This document shows positions 1 through 8,576 of a stretch of 57,840 nt of DNA, one piece after another (the first letter of the stretch is position 1; each line of letters opens with the position of its first letter). The stretch comes from Flavobacterium cellulosilyticum. Its GTDB lineage: Bacteria; Bacteroidota; Bacteroidia; Flavobacteriales; Flavobacteriaceae. The translations under genes were made by a program, and so were the position numbers. The notes beneath the pieces were generated by a model, which worked only from the letters and a program-made list of their open reading frames with translations, ran no database searches and was not told the origin of the DNA. The stretch is from positions 14,724 through 72,563 of the forward strand of contig NZ_SMFK01000018.1 in NCBI RefSeq assembly GCF_004349355.1. Reading direction: 5' to 3'.

Positions 1-245
1 CTTTGATTTTCAGCTCTTTGCGGAGCAGCTGTTCTTTGTGATTCTGCTCTGTTTTGAGAATAGTCTCTTTGATTTTCTGATCTTTGTGGAGCAGCTGTTC
101 TTTGTGATTCTGCTCTGTTTTGAGAATAGTCTCTTTGATTTTCTGATCTTTGAGGAGCGGATGTTCTTTGTGATTCTGCTCTGTTTTCAGAATAGTCTCT
201 TTGATTTTCTGATCTTTGAGGAGCAGCTGTTCTTTGTGATTCTGA
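1..245. repeat. 66-bp tandem repeat inside the C-terminal coding region
   Basis: Near-identical 66-base units can be aligned, for example the units beginning CTCTGTTTTGAGAATAG at 47 and 113. They differ by a few substitutions such as GTGGAG versus GAGGAG. At least three and a half units are visible and the array continues past the left edge. Each unit encodes 22 residues, so copy-number changes keep the frame. Confidence 0.9.
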
Positions 246-1037
246 TCTATTTTGAGAAGAACCTTCTCTAGAACTATAACCTACATTTCTAGTGTTTCTT
301 CTTTGATCTAAATCATATCGATTGTTGACACCAGAATTTCTTTTTGAAAAAGAATAATTAGGATGTTGTCTTTCATATCCATCGGATCTATTTGTGTTGT
401 ATATATTAACTGCATAATTGCTTCTTCTATAATTTACATAATTGTAGTCATTATATGTATTCAAACAAATGTTAACATTACTTCTATATCTAAATATTGG
501 AAATGGATTCCATGCATAATAGTAACTAGGGTAAAAATTCCATGACCATGATGAGTAATAAGGTCGATAATTAGAGGACCAAAAAGAGGCATAAATGAAA
601 GGTGTACTATAATATACTGGCTCATAAATGTAATTTTGACCATACATATAGGCATTTCCTACCACTTGAATATGTACTTCATTATATCTGTCTTTCTCCA
701 CTTCAATGGTAGCAACATCTTGATATAAATCGCGATCAATTACAGATTGAATTATAATTACATGGGTTCTATTCTCTACTGATTCAATAACTCTTAAATA
801 GTCTACTTCATCATCGTAGTTCAAATCTAGATTAGATATTTGTAATTTTGGATCGTTCAATCGTCTTTCAAAATCCTGAAGGTTTTTTGAATCTCCAAAA
901 ATAGATGCTACAACTCTTAAATCTAAATTATCACTAATTTCGGAACTTTTCGCATTAACAATTGTTCTATTCTGTCCTTGTATTCGAGAGGTAAATACAA
1001 AACTAATAATGGCTAATAAAAATATTTTAGTTTTCAT
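1..1037 (-). CDS. Secreted flavobacterial protein with Q/R/S-rich tandem repeats (3' end outside window)
   Basis: The reading frame starts at ATG 1037 and stays open to the window edge (at least 345 residues), so the C-terminus is not seen. A hydrophobic signal peptide is followed by a conserved region of about 120 residues (LDLRVVASIFGDS, then DDEVDYLRVIE), which I recognise from unnamed Flavobacterium envelope proteins. A Tyr/Trp/Asn-rich stretch comes next. The visible end is a tandem repeat of a 22-residue unit containing ESQRTAAPQRSENQRDYS, with a 66-base DNA period. The function is unknown. The repeat is polar and basic and probably disordered. The gene lies downstream of the sigma-factor cluster on the same strand, but a 262-base gap makes co-transcription uncertain. 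Confidence 0.8.
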   Translation of the reverse strand, partial: MKTKIFLLAIISFVFTSRIQGQNRTIVNAKSSEISDNLDLRVVASIFGDSKNLQDFERRLNDPKLQISNLDLNYDDEVDYLRVIESVENRTHVIIIQSVIDRDLYQDVATIEVEKDRYNEVHIQVVGNAYMYGQNYIYEPVYYSTPFIYASFWSSNYRPYYSSWSWNFYPSYYYAWNPFPIFRYRSNVNICLNTYNDYNYVNYRRSNYAVNIYNTNRSDGYERQHPNYSFSKRNSGVNNRYDLDQRRNTRNVGYSSREGSSQNRSESQRTAAPQRSENQRDYSENRAESQRTSAPQRSENQRDYSQNRAESQRTAAPQRSENQRDYSQNRAESQRTAAPQRAENQ

Positions 1038-1299
1038 AATAATTAGAATTAAGTTGTCTAATCTTAAATATCCAATTATTGTGCCAAGAAATAAAACACA
1101 GCTTATTTTTAATATAGCGATTAAAAAATAAAAATAATTTTAACCAAAGGTTTAAGTAATATTGCTGCTTTCAGGCTACACACACACATAAAAAAAACAC
1201 AGATGATGAAATTAAAAATAAAATAAAAAAATAAAATTATAAAAAAACCAAGAAATAGAATGAACTATCTCTTGGTTTGTAAAATTTTAAAATAAATAT

Positions 1300-1755
1300 T
1301 TATTTATTTTGGCCTTTATCTCTATATTGTTGCAATAATTTTCGATTAAAATCGATTTCTGCTTTTTTTAATTTTATTATTTTAATTGGCGGAAGAATCC
1401 CTTTAATACTAGAAATAAATTTTTTGCGAATCTGATATAATTCATCTTCACTACTTTCCATCTCTGCAAGAAGAGAAGCTGCTTCTTTATCATTCATTTT
1501 ACTTAAATTTTCATCACTCATTTTGTCTTTAAAAGATCTCATTTTTAGATGCCTTATTTCGAATTGTTTATCATCGAATACATTATAAACTGGCCAAAAT
1601 CGAGCTGCTTCATCCGAAGTTAATGAAAGTTCAGTTGTAATAAAACTAATTTTTAATGCTTTTATTTTCTCACTTTTTTCGTCGGAATGCCGTTGAGCAA
1701 TAACAGGAATTGAAAGTAAAAATAGTATGATAAGTAGTTGTTTATACGTTTTCAT
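1300..1755 (-). CDS. Spy/CpxP-like periplasmic protein of a sigma-factor cluster
   Basis: A 151-residue protein with a signal peptide (MKTYKQLLIILFLLSIPVIAQ) and a highly charged, helix-rich mature part. The stretch LTSDEAARFWPVYN resembles the LTxxEA...FWPxY motif of small flavobacterial proteins often annotated as sensors of ECF sigma factors and related to Spy/CpxP. It starts only 7 bases after the stop of the membrane protein encoded just upstream, which itself follows the ECF sigma factor, so the three genes probably form an operon. A role in sensing or buffering envelope stress is inferred from this setting and not shown by the sequence. Confidence 0.7.
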   Translation of the reverse strand: MKTYKQLLIILFLLSIPVIAQRHSDEKSEKIKALKISFITTELSLTSDEAARFWPVYNVFDDKQFEIRHLKMRSFKDKMSDENLSKMNDKEAASLLAEMESSEDELYQIRKKFISSIKGILPPIKIIKLKKAEIDFNRKLLQQYRDKGQNK

Positions 1756-1762
1756 AAGTAAA

Positions 1763-2176
1763 TTAATTTAATAAATATTGTTCTAAATTTTTATTTGATA
1801 TAAGTTCATTTTCTATAGCTGCATCATCAATATTTAAGTCTATACTCATGTTTTGAATGTCTTTTTCATCTAGAAGATTTACAATGTCTGAACCAGAAAC
1901 TGAGGATTGATAAGTAATGTAGTTTTCAATAGTTACAGTATCAATTTCGGTAGATTTTTGAAAATAATTAGTATACACAGGAATTGATAATCCAATTATA
2001 AGGATTGCAGCAACTCCATACATCCATATTTTGCTTTTTTCATAAATTGAAATCACTTTTGGTTCCTCTTTAGGCAATTGTTCCATAACTCTTGCTGAAA
2101 AAGTGTCAAAGTAATTCTCAGGAGTTTTAAATCCAGTTTCAATTTTAGTTTCGTTTTCTAATTTAAATGTTTTCAT
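1763..2176 (-). CDS. Single-pass membrane protein following an ECF sigma factor (possible anti-sigma factor)
   Basis: A 137-residue protein with a cytoplasmic N-terminus of about 50 residues (TGFKTPENYFDTFSARVMEQ), one membrane helix near residues 52-68 (WMYGVAAILIIGLSIPVY) and an acidic C-terminal part of about 60 residues. The motif PENYF(D/E) near the N-terminus is common in flavobacterial proteins encoded directly after ECF sigma factors. It lies 33 bases downstream of the sigma gene and 7 bases upstream of the Spy-like gene. The topology and position suit an anti-sigma factor, but I see no zinc-finger (ZAS) HxxxCxxC motif, so this is a positional inference. Confidence 0.65.
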   Translation of the reverse strand: MKTFKLENETKIETGFKTPENYFDTFSARVMEQLPKEEPKVISIYEKSKIWMYGVAAILIIGLSIPVYTNYFQKSTEIDTVTIENYITYQSSVSGSDIVNLLDEKDIQNMSIDLNIDDAAIENELISNKNLEQYLLN

Positions 2177-2209
2177 AATACTTATTAGACTCGTTTACAA
2201 GCAAAGGGT

Positions 2210-2752
2210 TTAATTTGAAGTGACAAAGGTTTCAATTTTTTTTACAGCATGATGGTATGAAGCTTTTAAAGCACCTACCGAAGTTCCTAGTATTTCAGAT
2301 ATTTCTTCGTATTTTAATTCTTGAAAATATTTCATTTTGAATACTAATTGTTGCTTCTCTGGTAATATCGCAATGGCCCTTTGTAACTTGATTTGAATTT
2401 CATCTCCATCAAAATAAACATCGGACTTTAGATTATCAATAGTTTTGTTTTGAAGGGTTTCTGAAGAAATACCACTTAACTTTGCTTTTTGATTAATAAA
2501 AGTGAGCGCTTCATTAGTCGCAATTCGATACATCCACGAGAAAAGTTTGCTTTCACCTTTAAATTTATTCAAATATTTGAACACTTTTATAAAAGTGTTT
2601 TGCAATACATCATCAGCATCATCATGATTTACAACAATAGTACGAATATGATTGTAAAGTGGCTTCTGAAAATCGTTCAAGAGTTTTTCGAACGCAACAT
2701 TTTGCGTTTTTGGATTTAATAATTCTTGAATAAATTCCTTTTCTTCTTGCAA
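2210..2752 (-). CDS. ECF-family RNA polymerase sigma factor
   Basis: A 180-residue protein with the sigma-70 region 2 (FEKLLNDFQKPLYNHIRTIV, DDADDVLQNTFIKVFKYL, SWMYRIATNEAL) followed by region 4 (LPEKQQLVFKMKYFQELKYE, then EISEILGTSVGALKASYHHA). This is the standard layout and length of extracytoplasmic-function sigma factors. It would direct RNA polymerase to a small regulon, usually for the cell envelope. It heads a probable operon with the two downstream genes, one a membrane protein and one a periplasmic protein. No promoter of its own could be assigned with confidence in the 62 bases before the next gene. Confidence 0.93.
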   Translation of the reverse strand: MQEEKEFIQELLNPKTQNVAFEKLLNDFQKPLYNHIRTIVVNHDDADDVLQNTFIKVFKYLNKFKGESKLFSWMYRIATNEALTFINQKAKLSGISSETLQNKTIDNLKSDVYFDGDEIQIKLQRAIAILPEKQQLVFKMKYFQELKYEEISEILGTSVGALKASYHHAVKKIETFVTSN

Positions 2753-2814
2753 AGCTATTTTTTATTTTTTGAATGTGTTTTATCAAAAAGGTTTAATGGT
2801 TATTAAAATAAATT

Positions 2815-4047
2815 TTAAAATTCTGATGAAGTTTCTTTTTTATTTTTAACTGCAGGCTCTGTTTTTAAGGTTGGTGTGCTTTTTACTGGAAGATCACTTT
2901 TTACTGATGGAACCGTTTTTACAGAACGTTTAATTTTTATTGTAGGTTCAGTTTTTACTAATGGAATCTTTTTTATTATGGGTGTTTTTTTAACTGTATC
3001 TAAAGGCTGTATAGTTGGTTTTACAACAATATTTGTAGCAATAGGATAGTAAATTTCAGTCATCCATTTTGAAGGATTTTTTATTTCGTTTATACCAATA
3101 GTTAAAACTTCAATATGCGAAAAATCCGGATCCGAAATAAGATGATTAGTGCGAATATATTCTTTAGTTTTGTCTAGTGCTTTACTAGTATGAAAATAAT
3201 CTCCTGTCAAAGTTGTTTTCACAGCCTGAAATGCTTTCAGTTTTTTAGAAGAAATATCACTTCCTTCTATTATAAATATTGGATCTTTGATAGGAATACA
3301 CACTGATATTTTCGTTAGTTTGTTGATTTCATCATAAGTATGATATATGATAAAAGGTTTTCCGCTTATTGTAATATTATTTTTATTGCAAAAATTAGTG
3401 ATTTTAGAAATCACAATTCCAGAATTTTTTATCACTTTTGAAAATTCACTTGTAAATGTTTGAGCTAAATATAATGTTTCAGGTCTATTTGTTAAAACAA
3501 CTTCTTTTATTGAAAACGTATTTATTTCATAATCTAATTTATTATCTAAATTAACTAGACTTTTTTCAAAAAGTATTCCTAATATCTTTTCTGCACCGCC
3601 ACTTAATACATTCTTCACTTTATAAATAAAATTCATTTTGCCAATTGCTTTCCAAGTAATTTTAGTTCCTCCAATGGTATCTTTAAAATTCATTATTATA
3701 TCGGCAGAATTACCGTTAAAATTAATTTTTTGAACAATATTGGTGTCCTCTTTTGTGTTTATAGTTAGTAAATCACCATCATCTTGATTTCCATTCCAAG
3801 TGCATGAACTCCCTTTACCGATTGTATTTTTAGAATAAGTTAAATTTATTAATGAATCTTCTACTGCTATTGAATTCCATTCTCCCCAATTTTTTAAGTC
3901 ATTTACATAATTAAAGACGGAGTGTCTTGGGGAATTAATGACTTTACTTCTTTCAACAGTGAAATTACCTTTTTGGGTTGCTACAAAAATAGATAAGGCA
4001 ACTATACTCAATAAAAGTAAAAGAAATAGATATTTTAAAATTCTCAT
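2815..4047 (-). CDS. Membrane-anchored SRPBCC protein with GyrI-like effector-binding domain
   Basis: I choose ATG 4047 because it directly begins an N-terminal membrane helix (MRILKYLFLLLLLSIVALSI). An upstream in-frame ATG at 4131 adds 28 unlikely residues. The 410-residue product has an SRPBCC/polyketide-cyclase-like domain (about residues 25-165: VERSKVINSPRHSVFNYVND, WGEWNS). A GyrI-like/AraC effector-binding domain follows (about 180-330, including ISGKPFIIYH and LTGDYFHTSKALDKTKEYI). Proteins of this architecture are common in Flavobacteriia and of unknown function. The last 55 or so residues are a Lys/Thr/Pro/Val-rich tail with repeated VKTxPxxK units. It ends 62 bases before the sigma gene on the same strand. 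Confidence 0.75.
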   Translation of the reverse strand: MRILKYLFLLLLLSIVALSIFVATQKGNFTVERSKVINSPRHSVFNYVNDLKNWGEWNSIAVEDSLINLTYSKNTIGKGSSCTWNGNQDDGDLLTINTKEDTNIVQKINFNGNSADIIMNFKDTIGGTKITWKAIGKMNFIYKVKNVLSGGAEKILGILFEKSLVNLDNKLDYEINTFSIKEVVLTNRPETLYLAQTFTSEFSKVIKNSGIVISKITNFCNKNNITISGKPFIIYHTYDEINKLTKISVCIPIKDPIFIIEGSDISSKKLKAFQAVKTTLTGDYFHTSKALDKTKEYIRTNHLISDPDFSHIEVLTIGINEIKNPSKWMTEIYYPIATNIVVKPTIQPLDTVKKTPIIKKIPLVKTEPTIKIKRSVKTVPSVKSDLPVKSTPTLKTEPAVKNKKETSSEF

Positions 4048-4252
4048 AATAAATGGGTTGATTTCAGATGTAAAGTTAGAAATTATATTAATACAATTGT
4101 ATTTTATAAGAATACAATTATTTTTTATCAATTTCTATTTTTTTAAAATTTAGTAGAAATTAAATTAAGTGTGTGTATTGAAAATCTATCTTTTTTGAAA
4201 TCCAATTTTTAGTTAAGATGTCCTTAATTTTTCATAAAATACTATGCAAGCA

Positions 4253-4283
4253 TTGCAAATTGTTTATAAAACACATACTTTTG
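4253..4283 (+). promoter_or_regulatory. Bacteroidetes-type promoter for dipeptidyl-peptidase III
   Basis: TTG at 4253-4255 and TACTTTTG at 4276-4283 match the Bacteroidetes -33 (TTG) and -7 (TAnnTTTG) elements with a 20-base spacer. Transcription would start near 4290, giving a leader of about 37 bases. Confidence 0.6.
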
Positions 4284-4326
4284 TTCAATATTGTTATAAA
4301 TAAAACAACTAAATCCTTTTAAAAAA

Positions 4327-6360
4327 ATGAAATTAACTAAAATTGCAGGTATTTTTATGTCCATTGGAGTTTCATTTGTTTGTCAATCGCAAATAAAAAC
4401 TACTAACGATATAATTAACAAAAAAGCCCCATTCGACTATGTAGTAGAACAATTTGCAGACATAAAAGTTTTGCGTTACCAAATTCCAGGTTGGGAAGAT
4501 CTATCGCTTAAAGAACAAAAATTAGTCTATTATTTGACTCAGGCAGGATATGCAGGAAGAGATATAGCATGGGATCAGCATTATCAATATAATTTGAAAA
4601 TTAGAAAAGCCCTTGAAAATATATATTTAAATTTCAAAGGTGACAAAAAAACAAAGGATTGGAACAATTTTGAAATCTATTTAAAAAGAGTTTGGTTTGC
4701 TAGCGGAATTCATCACCATTATTCTAATGATAAAATCAAACCTGATTTTTCTAAAAACTATTTAATGGGTCTATTGAAAGCTACTAAAACTAATTTATCT
4801 CCAGCTATAGTTGATATTCTTTTTAATGATAAAGATGCTAAAAAAGTCAATTTAGATGAATCAAAAGGATTAGTTGAAGGTTCTGCAATCAATTTTTATG
4901 GAAAAGGAATTTCTGCAAAAGATGTTGAAACTTATTATGCAACTAAAACAAGTCCCGATCCCAAAAAACCACATTCTTATGGATTAAATTCTAAATTAGT
5001 TCGAAATTCAACAGGACAATTAGAAGAAAAAGTTTGGAAAAGTGGCGGAATGTATGGAGCTGCAATTGATAAAATTATTTATTGGTTAGAAAAAGCCCAA
5101 AGTGTAGCCGAAAATAAAGCTCAAGGTGATGCTCTAGGATTGCTAATCAGTTATTACAAAACAGGAAGTTTGCAAACTTGGGATGATTATAATATCGCTT
5201 GGTCTCAGGCTACTGAAGGAAATATAGATTATATCAACAGTTTTATCGAAGTGTACAATGACCCATTAGGCTATCGAGGTTCGTTTGAAAGTATAGTCCA
5301 AATCAAAGATTTTAATATGTCTAAAAAAATGGAAGTGATTTCTAAAAACGCCCAATGGTTTGAAGATAATTCTCCATTACTTCCAGAAAATAAAAAGAAA
5401 AAAGTAGTAGGTGTTTCCTATAAAACGGTAATTGTTGCTGGAGAATCAGGCGATGCTTCACCTGCTACACCAATCGGAGTTAATCTTCCAAATGCTAATT
5501 GGATTCGTACTGAACACGGTTCTAAATCTGTATCATTGGGTAATATTGTTGATTCTTATAATAATGCTGGAGGAAAAGGAAAATTAGAAGAGTTTGCAAA
5601 TGATTCCGAAGAAATTGCTCTGTCTGAAAAATATTCTGAATTAGCCGCTAAAATGCATACTGCATTGCACGAAGTTGTAGGACATGCTTCTGGTCAAATA
5701 AATCCAGGTGTTGGAACTCCTAAAGAAACTTTGAAAAATTATGCTTCAACACTTGAAGAGGGAAGAGCAGATTTGGTAGGATTATATTATGCTTACAATC
5801 CAAAACTTCAAGAACTAGGTTTAGTTGATGATTGGAAAAAATTAGGGATGGCTTCTTATGATAGCTATATTCGCAATGGTTTAATGGGGCAATTAGTTCG
5901 ATTGGAACCAGGTGCAAATATTGAAGAAGCACACATGAGAAATCGTCAGTTCGTGAGTGCCTGGGCTTTCGAACAAGGAAAAGCAGATAATGTAATCGAA
6001 AAAATTACTCGCAACGGAAAAACATATTTCAATATTACAAATTATGAAAAGTTACACGAATTATTCGGTCAATTGTTACGTGAAGTTCAAAGAATCAAAT
6101 CCGAAGGAGATTATGCAGCCGGTAAAGCTTTGGTTGAAAATTATGGCGTAAAAGTAGATCAAAAATTGCATGCCGAAGTTTTAGAAAGAAATAAGCAATT
6201 TAATTCTGCACCTTATAGTGGATTTGTGAATCCAGTTTTGGTTCCAAAATTAGATACGAAAGGAAATATTATTTCAATTAAAGTAACTCAGCCTAAATCT
6301 TTTGAAGAACAAATGTTGAATTATTCTAAAAAATATAGTTTTCTGCCTTTAGAAAATTAA
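4327..6360 (+). CDS. Dipeptidyl-peptidase III, family M49 (secreted)
   Basis: A zinc exopeptidase expected to release dipeptides from the N-terminus of short peptides. The M49 signature HEVVGH is at residues 448-453 (H448 and H453 bind zinc, E449 is catalytic). The second motif EEGRAD is at 477-482, supplying the third zinc ligand. The length of 677 residues is normal for bacterial DPP III. A signal peptide at residues 1-22 suggests export to the periplasm or beyond. The gene is monocistronic: it has its own promoter upstream and a strong terminator directly after the stop. Confidence 0.93.
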   Translation: MKLTKIAGIFMSIGVSFVCQSQIKTTNDIINKKAPFDYVVEQFADIKVLRYQIPGWEDLSLKEQKLVYYLTQAGYAGRDIAWDQHYQYNLKIRKALENIYLNFKGDKKTKDWNNFEIYLKRVWFASGIHHHYSNDKIKPDFSKNYLMGLLKATKTNLSPAIVDILFNDKDAKKVNLDESKGLVEGSAINFYGKGISAKDVETYYATKTSPDPKKPHSYGLNSKLVRNSTGQLEEKVWKSGGMYGAAIDKIIYWLEKAQSVAENKAQGDALGLLISYYKTGSLQTWDDYNIAWSQATEGNIDYINSFIEVYNDPLGYRGSFESIVQIKDFNMSKKMEVISKNAQWFEDNSPLLPENKKKKVVGVSYKTVIVAGESGDASPATPIGVNLPNANWIRTEHGSKSVSLGNIVDSYNNAGGKGKLEEFANDSEEIALSEKYSELAAKMHTALHEVVGHASGQINPGVGTPKETLKNYASTLEEGRADLVGLYYAYNPKLQELGLVDDWKKLGMASYDSYIRNGLMGQLVRLEPGANIEEAHMRNRQFVSAWAFEQGKADNVIEKITRNGKTYFNITNYEKLHELFGQLLREVQRIKSEGDYAAGKALVENYGVKVDQKLHAEVLERNKQFNSAPYSGFVNPVLVPKLDTKGNIISIKVTQPKSFEEQMLNYSKKYSFLPLEN

Positions 6361-6380
6361 ACCATTTTAAAAATATTTAC

Positions 6381-6414
6381 AAAAAGGATGTCAAGAGTAT
6401 GACATCCTTTTTTT
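6381..6414 (+). terminator. Intrinsic terminator after the M49 peptidase gene
   Basis: A 13-base stem (AAAAAGGATGTCA at 6381-6393 pairing with TGACATCCTTTTT from 6400) closes on a 6-base loop and runs into T residues. It starts 20 bases after the stop codon. The A-tract on the other side could also serve the convergent small membrane-protein gene. Confidence 0.85.
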
Positions 6415-6432
6415 ATGCACTATCGTTAAATT

Positions 6433-6621
6433 TTATCTTTTAAAAGATGTTTTTATTAGAAATAAAATGATGATAAAAAGGACGAATCCAATTAATATTT
6501 TATAATTTCCTTTATAAAAAGTTTTATGTAACATAGCATCTTTTCTATAAGCATAAATCATTGCGATAACAAATGCAACAAAAAAGCAGCCTGCAAATAT
6601 CAATTGTCCTTTACTAAACAT
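6433..6621 (-). CDS. Small two-helix membrane protein
   Basis: A 62-residue protein with two hydrophobic helices (about 7-25, LIFAGCFFVAFVIAMIYA, and about 44-57, ILIGFVLFIIILFLI) joined by a basic loop (YRKDAMLHKTFYKGNYK). It is probably a conserved flavobacterial inner-membrane protein of unknown role. A CAAATTTA box at 6638-6645 (TAAATTTG on the coding strand) fits a -7 element, though no matching -33 TTG is at the right distance. It is convergent with the M49 peptidase gene and divergent from the pyrophosphohydrolase gene. Confidence 0.7.
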   Translation of the reverse strand: MFSKGQLIFAGCFFVAFVIAMIYAYRKDAMLHKTFYKGNYKILIGFVLFIIILFLIKTSFKR

Positions 6622-6700
6622 TGTATAATTTTTTTTGCAAATTTAAGGTTTTGTTTAGTAAAAGTTACTAATTTGCCCATTCATTTATTTAAATAAAATT

Positions 6701-7087
6701 ATGCAAAAACAAATCAATGCCGTTAAGGAATTTCACACAGCATTCAAAATTGGTCATAGCGAAGATCCAATTGCTGATTTAGGCGAAACTAAAAAAACGC
6801 TTCGTTATAATTTGATGAAAGAAGAAAACGAAGAATATCTGGAGGCTGTCCAGAATAATGATTTAGTAGAAATCGCTGATGCTCTTGGAGATATGATGTA
6901 TATACTTTGTGGAACAATCATTGAGCATGGATTGCAACATAAAATCGAAGCTGTTTTCGACGAAATACAACGCTCTAATATGAGCAAATTAGGAGAAGAC
7001 GGTAATCCAATTTACAGAGAAGATGGTAAAGTCATGAAAGGGCCAAGTTATTTTAAACCTGATTTTACTAAAATACTGGGGGAGTAA
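6701..7087 (+). CDS. MazG-like/PRA-PH-fold nucleoside triphosphate pyrophosphohydrolase
   Basis: A 128-residue all-alpha NTP pyrophosphatase. The metal-binding motif EExxE is at residues 41-45 (EENEE), followed by the second half ExxD at E57/D60 with D64 (EIADALGDMMYIL). Enzymes of this fold hydrolyse nucleoside triphosphates, often non-canonical ones, to the monophosphate and pyrophosphate. The C-terminal stretch (RSNMSKLGEDGNPIYREDGK) is typical of the HAD-superfamily/Cof-type MazG-like subgroup found in Bacteroidetes. The exact substrate cannot be read from the sequence. Confidence 0.85.
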   Translation: MQKQINAVKEFHTAFKIGHSEDPIADLGETKKTLRYNLMKEENEEYLEAVQNNDLVEIADALGDMMYILCGTIIEHGLQHKIEAVFDEIQRSNMSKLGEDGNPIYREDGKVMKGPSYFKPDFTKILGE

Positions 7088-7104
7088 TCAGTGTTGAGTT
7101 ATTA

Positions 7105-7163
7105 GAAAGCAGTTTAAATAGAAAGCAGTTTAAAAATGAAATGAATCACCTTTAAACTGCTTT
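7105..7163. terminator. Bidirectional terminator-like inverted repeat with a duplicated left arm
   Basis: AAAGCAGTTTAAA at 7122-7134 pairs perfectly with TTTAAACTGCTTT at 7151-7163 (13 pairs, 16-base loop). A second copy of the left arm (GAAAGCAGTTTAAA) begins at 7105, so two alternative hairpins are possible. It lies between two convergent genes. Confidence 0.65.
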
Positions 7164-7230
7164 ATATTTATGTATAAATCTCTGATTTCTATATATTAAA
7201 GTCTGAAATCTGACTTCTGCAAACTTAAGC

Positions 7231-8298
7231 CTAAACTTTCACAGTCCAACCAAAAGTGTCTTCGGCTAGTTTATGCTGAATATTTGTTAATTTTTCTTTC
7301 AATTGAGAGGCAATTGAATTTTCAATTTTAGGCAATTCAAAATACTCTTCTTTATAAGAGAAACCTATAATTGGATTCACTACAGCTGCTGTTCCTGCAC
7401 CAAATATTTCTTTCAAATTTCCGTTTTTGGCAGCTTCCACTAATTCAGAAACTAGTACTGGACGAACTTCTACTTCAATATTTTCTCTTTTTGCCATATC
7501 AATTAGGCTTTTTCTGGTAATACCATCAAGAATTCTCTCGCTTGTTGGAGCAGTATACAAAGTGTCATTGATTCTAAAAAACACATTCATTGTACCAGCT
7601 TCTTCCAGTTTGGTATGGGTGGCATCGTCTGTCCAAATTATTTGTTGGAAACCAGCTTTATTTGCTAATGTTGTTGGGTAAAATTGAGCAGCATAATTTC
7701 CTGCCGCTTTAGCAGCACCAATTCCACCATTTGCAGCTCTACTAAAGTGTTCTGCAATTAATACTTTTACTTCACCAGAATAATACGATTTAGCTGGTGA
7801 CAAGATGATCATAAACTTATATTCCTCAGATGGATTTGCAATTACTCCAGCTCCAGTCGCAATCATAAATGGTCTGATGTACATTGAGTTTCCTTTTCCT
7901 TTTTTTATCCATTCAGAATCTAATTTCAACAATTGATTCAAACCTTCCATAAAAACATCTTCAGGAACTTCTGGCATTGCCATTCTAATAGCAGAATTAT
8001 TAAAACGAAGATAATTTTCATCGGGTCTAAATAACCAAATGTCATTATTGTCATCTTTGTAAGCTTTCATTCCTTCAAAGATAGCTTGTCCATAATGAAA
8101 TACCTTTGCAGATGGATCTAATAAAAATGGAGCGTACGGTTTAATGATTGGCTTTTGCCATTCACCATTTTTAAAATCACATTCAAATAAATGATCCGTA
8201 AAAACCTCTCCAAAATGTAAATTATCAAAATCTACGTCATTTATTTTTGTAGTTCCAGCTTTTATTATTTCGATAGTATTGATTAATGTTGTACTCAT
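7231..8298 (-). CDS. ilvE: Branched-chain amino acid aminotransferase (class IV PLP enzyme)
   Basis: It transfers the amino group between glutamate and the 2-oxo acids of valine, leucine and isoleucine, the last step of their synthesis and the first of their breakdown. The 355-residue length and the sequence FHYGQAIFEGMKAY (about 67-80) match the BCAT2/eukaryote-like subgroup. The PLP-binding lysine is K197 in GGIGAAKAAGNYAAQ. Later motifs EEAGTMNVFF and GITRKSLIDMA are also typical. The gene stands alone and is convergent with the pyrophosphohydrolase gene across a shared inverted repeat. Confidence 0.93.
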   Translation of the reverse strand: MSTTLINTIEIIKAGTTKINDVDFDNLHFGEVFTDHLFECDFKNGEWQKPIIKPYAPFLLDPSAKVFHYGQAIFEGMKAYKDDNNDIWLFRPDENYLRFNNSAIRMAMPEVPEDVFMEGLNQLLKLDSEWIKKGKGNSMYIRPFMIATGAGVIANPSEEYKFMIILSPAKSYYSGEVKVLIAEHFSRAANGGIGAAKAAGNYAAQFYPTTLANKAGFQQIIWTDDATHTKLEEAGTMNVFFRINDTLYTAPTSERILDGITRKSLIDMAKRENIEVEVRPVLVSELVEAAKNGNLKEIFGAGTAAVVNPIIGFSYKEEYFELPKIENSIASQLKEKLTNIQHKLAEDTFGWTVKV

Positions 8299-8361
8299 AG
8301 TAGGTAATTCAATTTAAAAAGATAGTATAATGTAATTTAGACTTAAAAAAATCACGTCTTG

Positions 8362-8369
8362 CAAAATTA
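8362..8369 (-). promoter_or_regulatory. Probable -7 element of the ilvE promoter
   Basis: On the coding strand this reads TAATTTTG, a perfect TAnnTTTG. The nearest upstream TTG with plausible spacing is about 24 bases away, slightly long, so the -33 element is uncertain. The leader would be about 57 bases. Confidence 0.4.
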
Positions 8370-8576
8370 AATAAAAAACATCAAATGACTTCCCAAAAAA
8401 ACAATAATTACTGCAAATAATTGAGATTTATTTATAGTCCAAAAAAAAGGAATATTTGTGAGTTGATTTTATGAATTATATAAAAAACTCTAATCATTGA
8501 TAGTTATCCATAAATTGAAATTAATTAAATTTGACAATTATAATGACCAAGAATATCAAAAATAATCCAAAATATT

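Noticed and set aside
1..245. CRISPR-like array
   Set aside because: The repeats are contiguous without unique spacers and are in frame with a protein.
38..271. 77-residue plus-strand frame with repeated hydrophobic segments
   Set aside because: It is the antisense reading of the 66-base repeat in the minus-strand gene; its periodicity comes from that gene.
461..655. 64-residue minus-strand frame
   Set aside because: It lies within the partial minus-strand gene but in another frame; the real frame is the one beginning at 1037.
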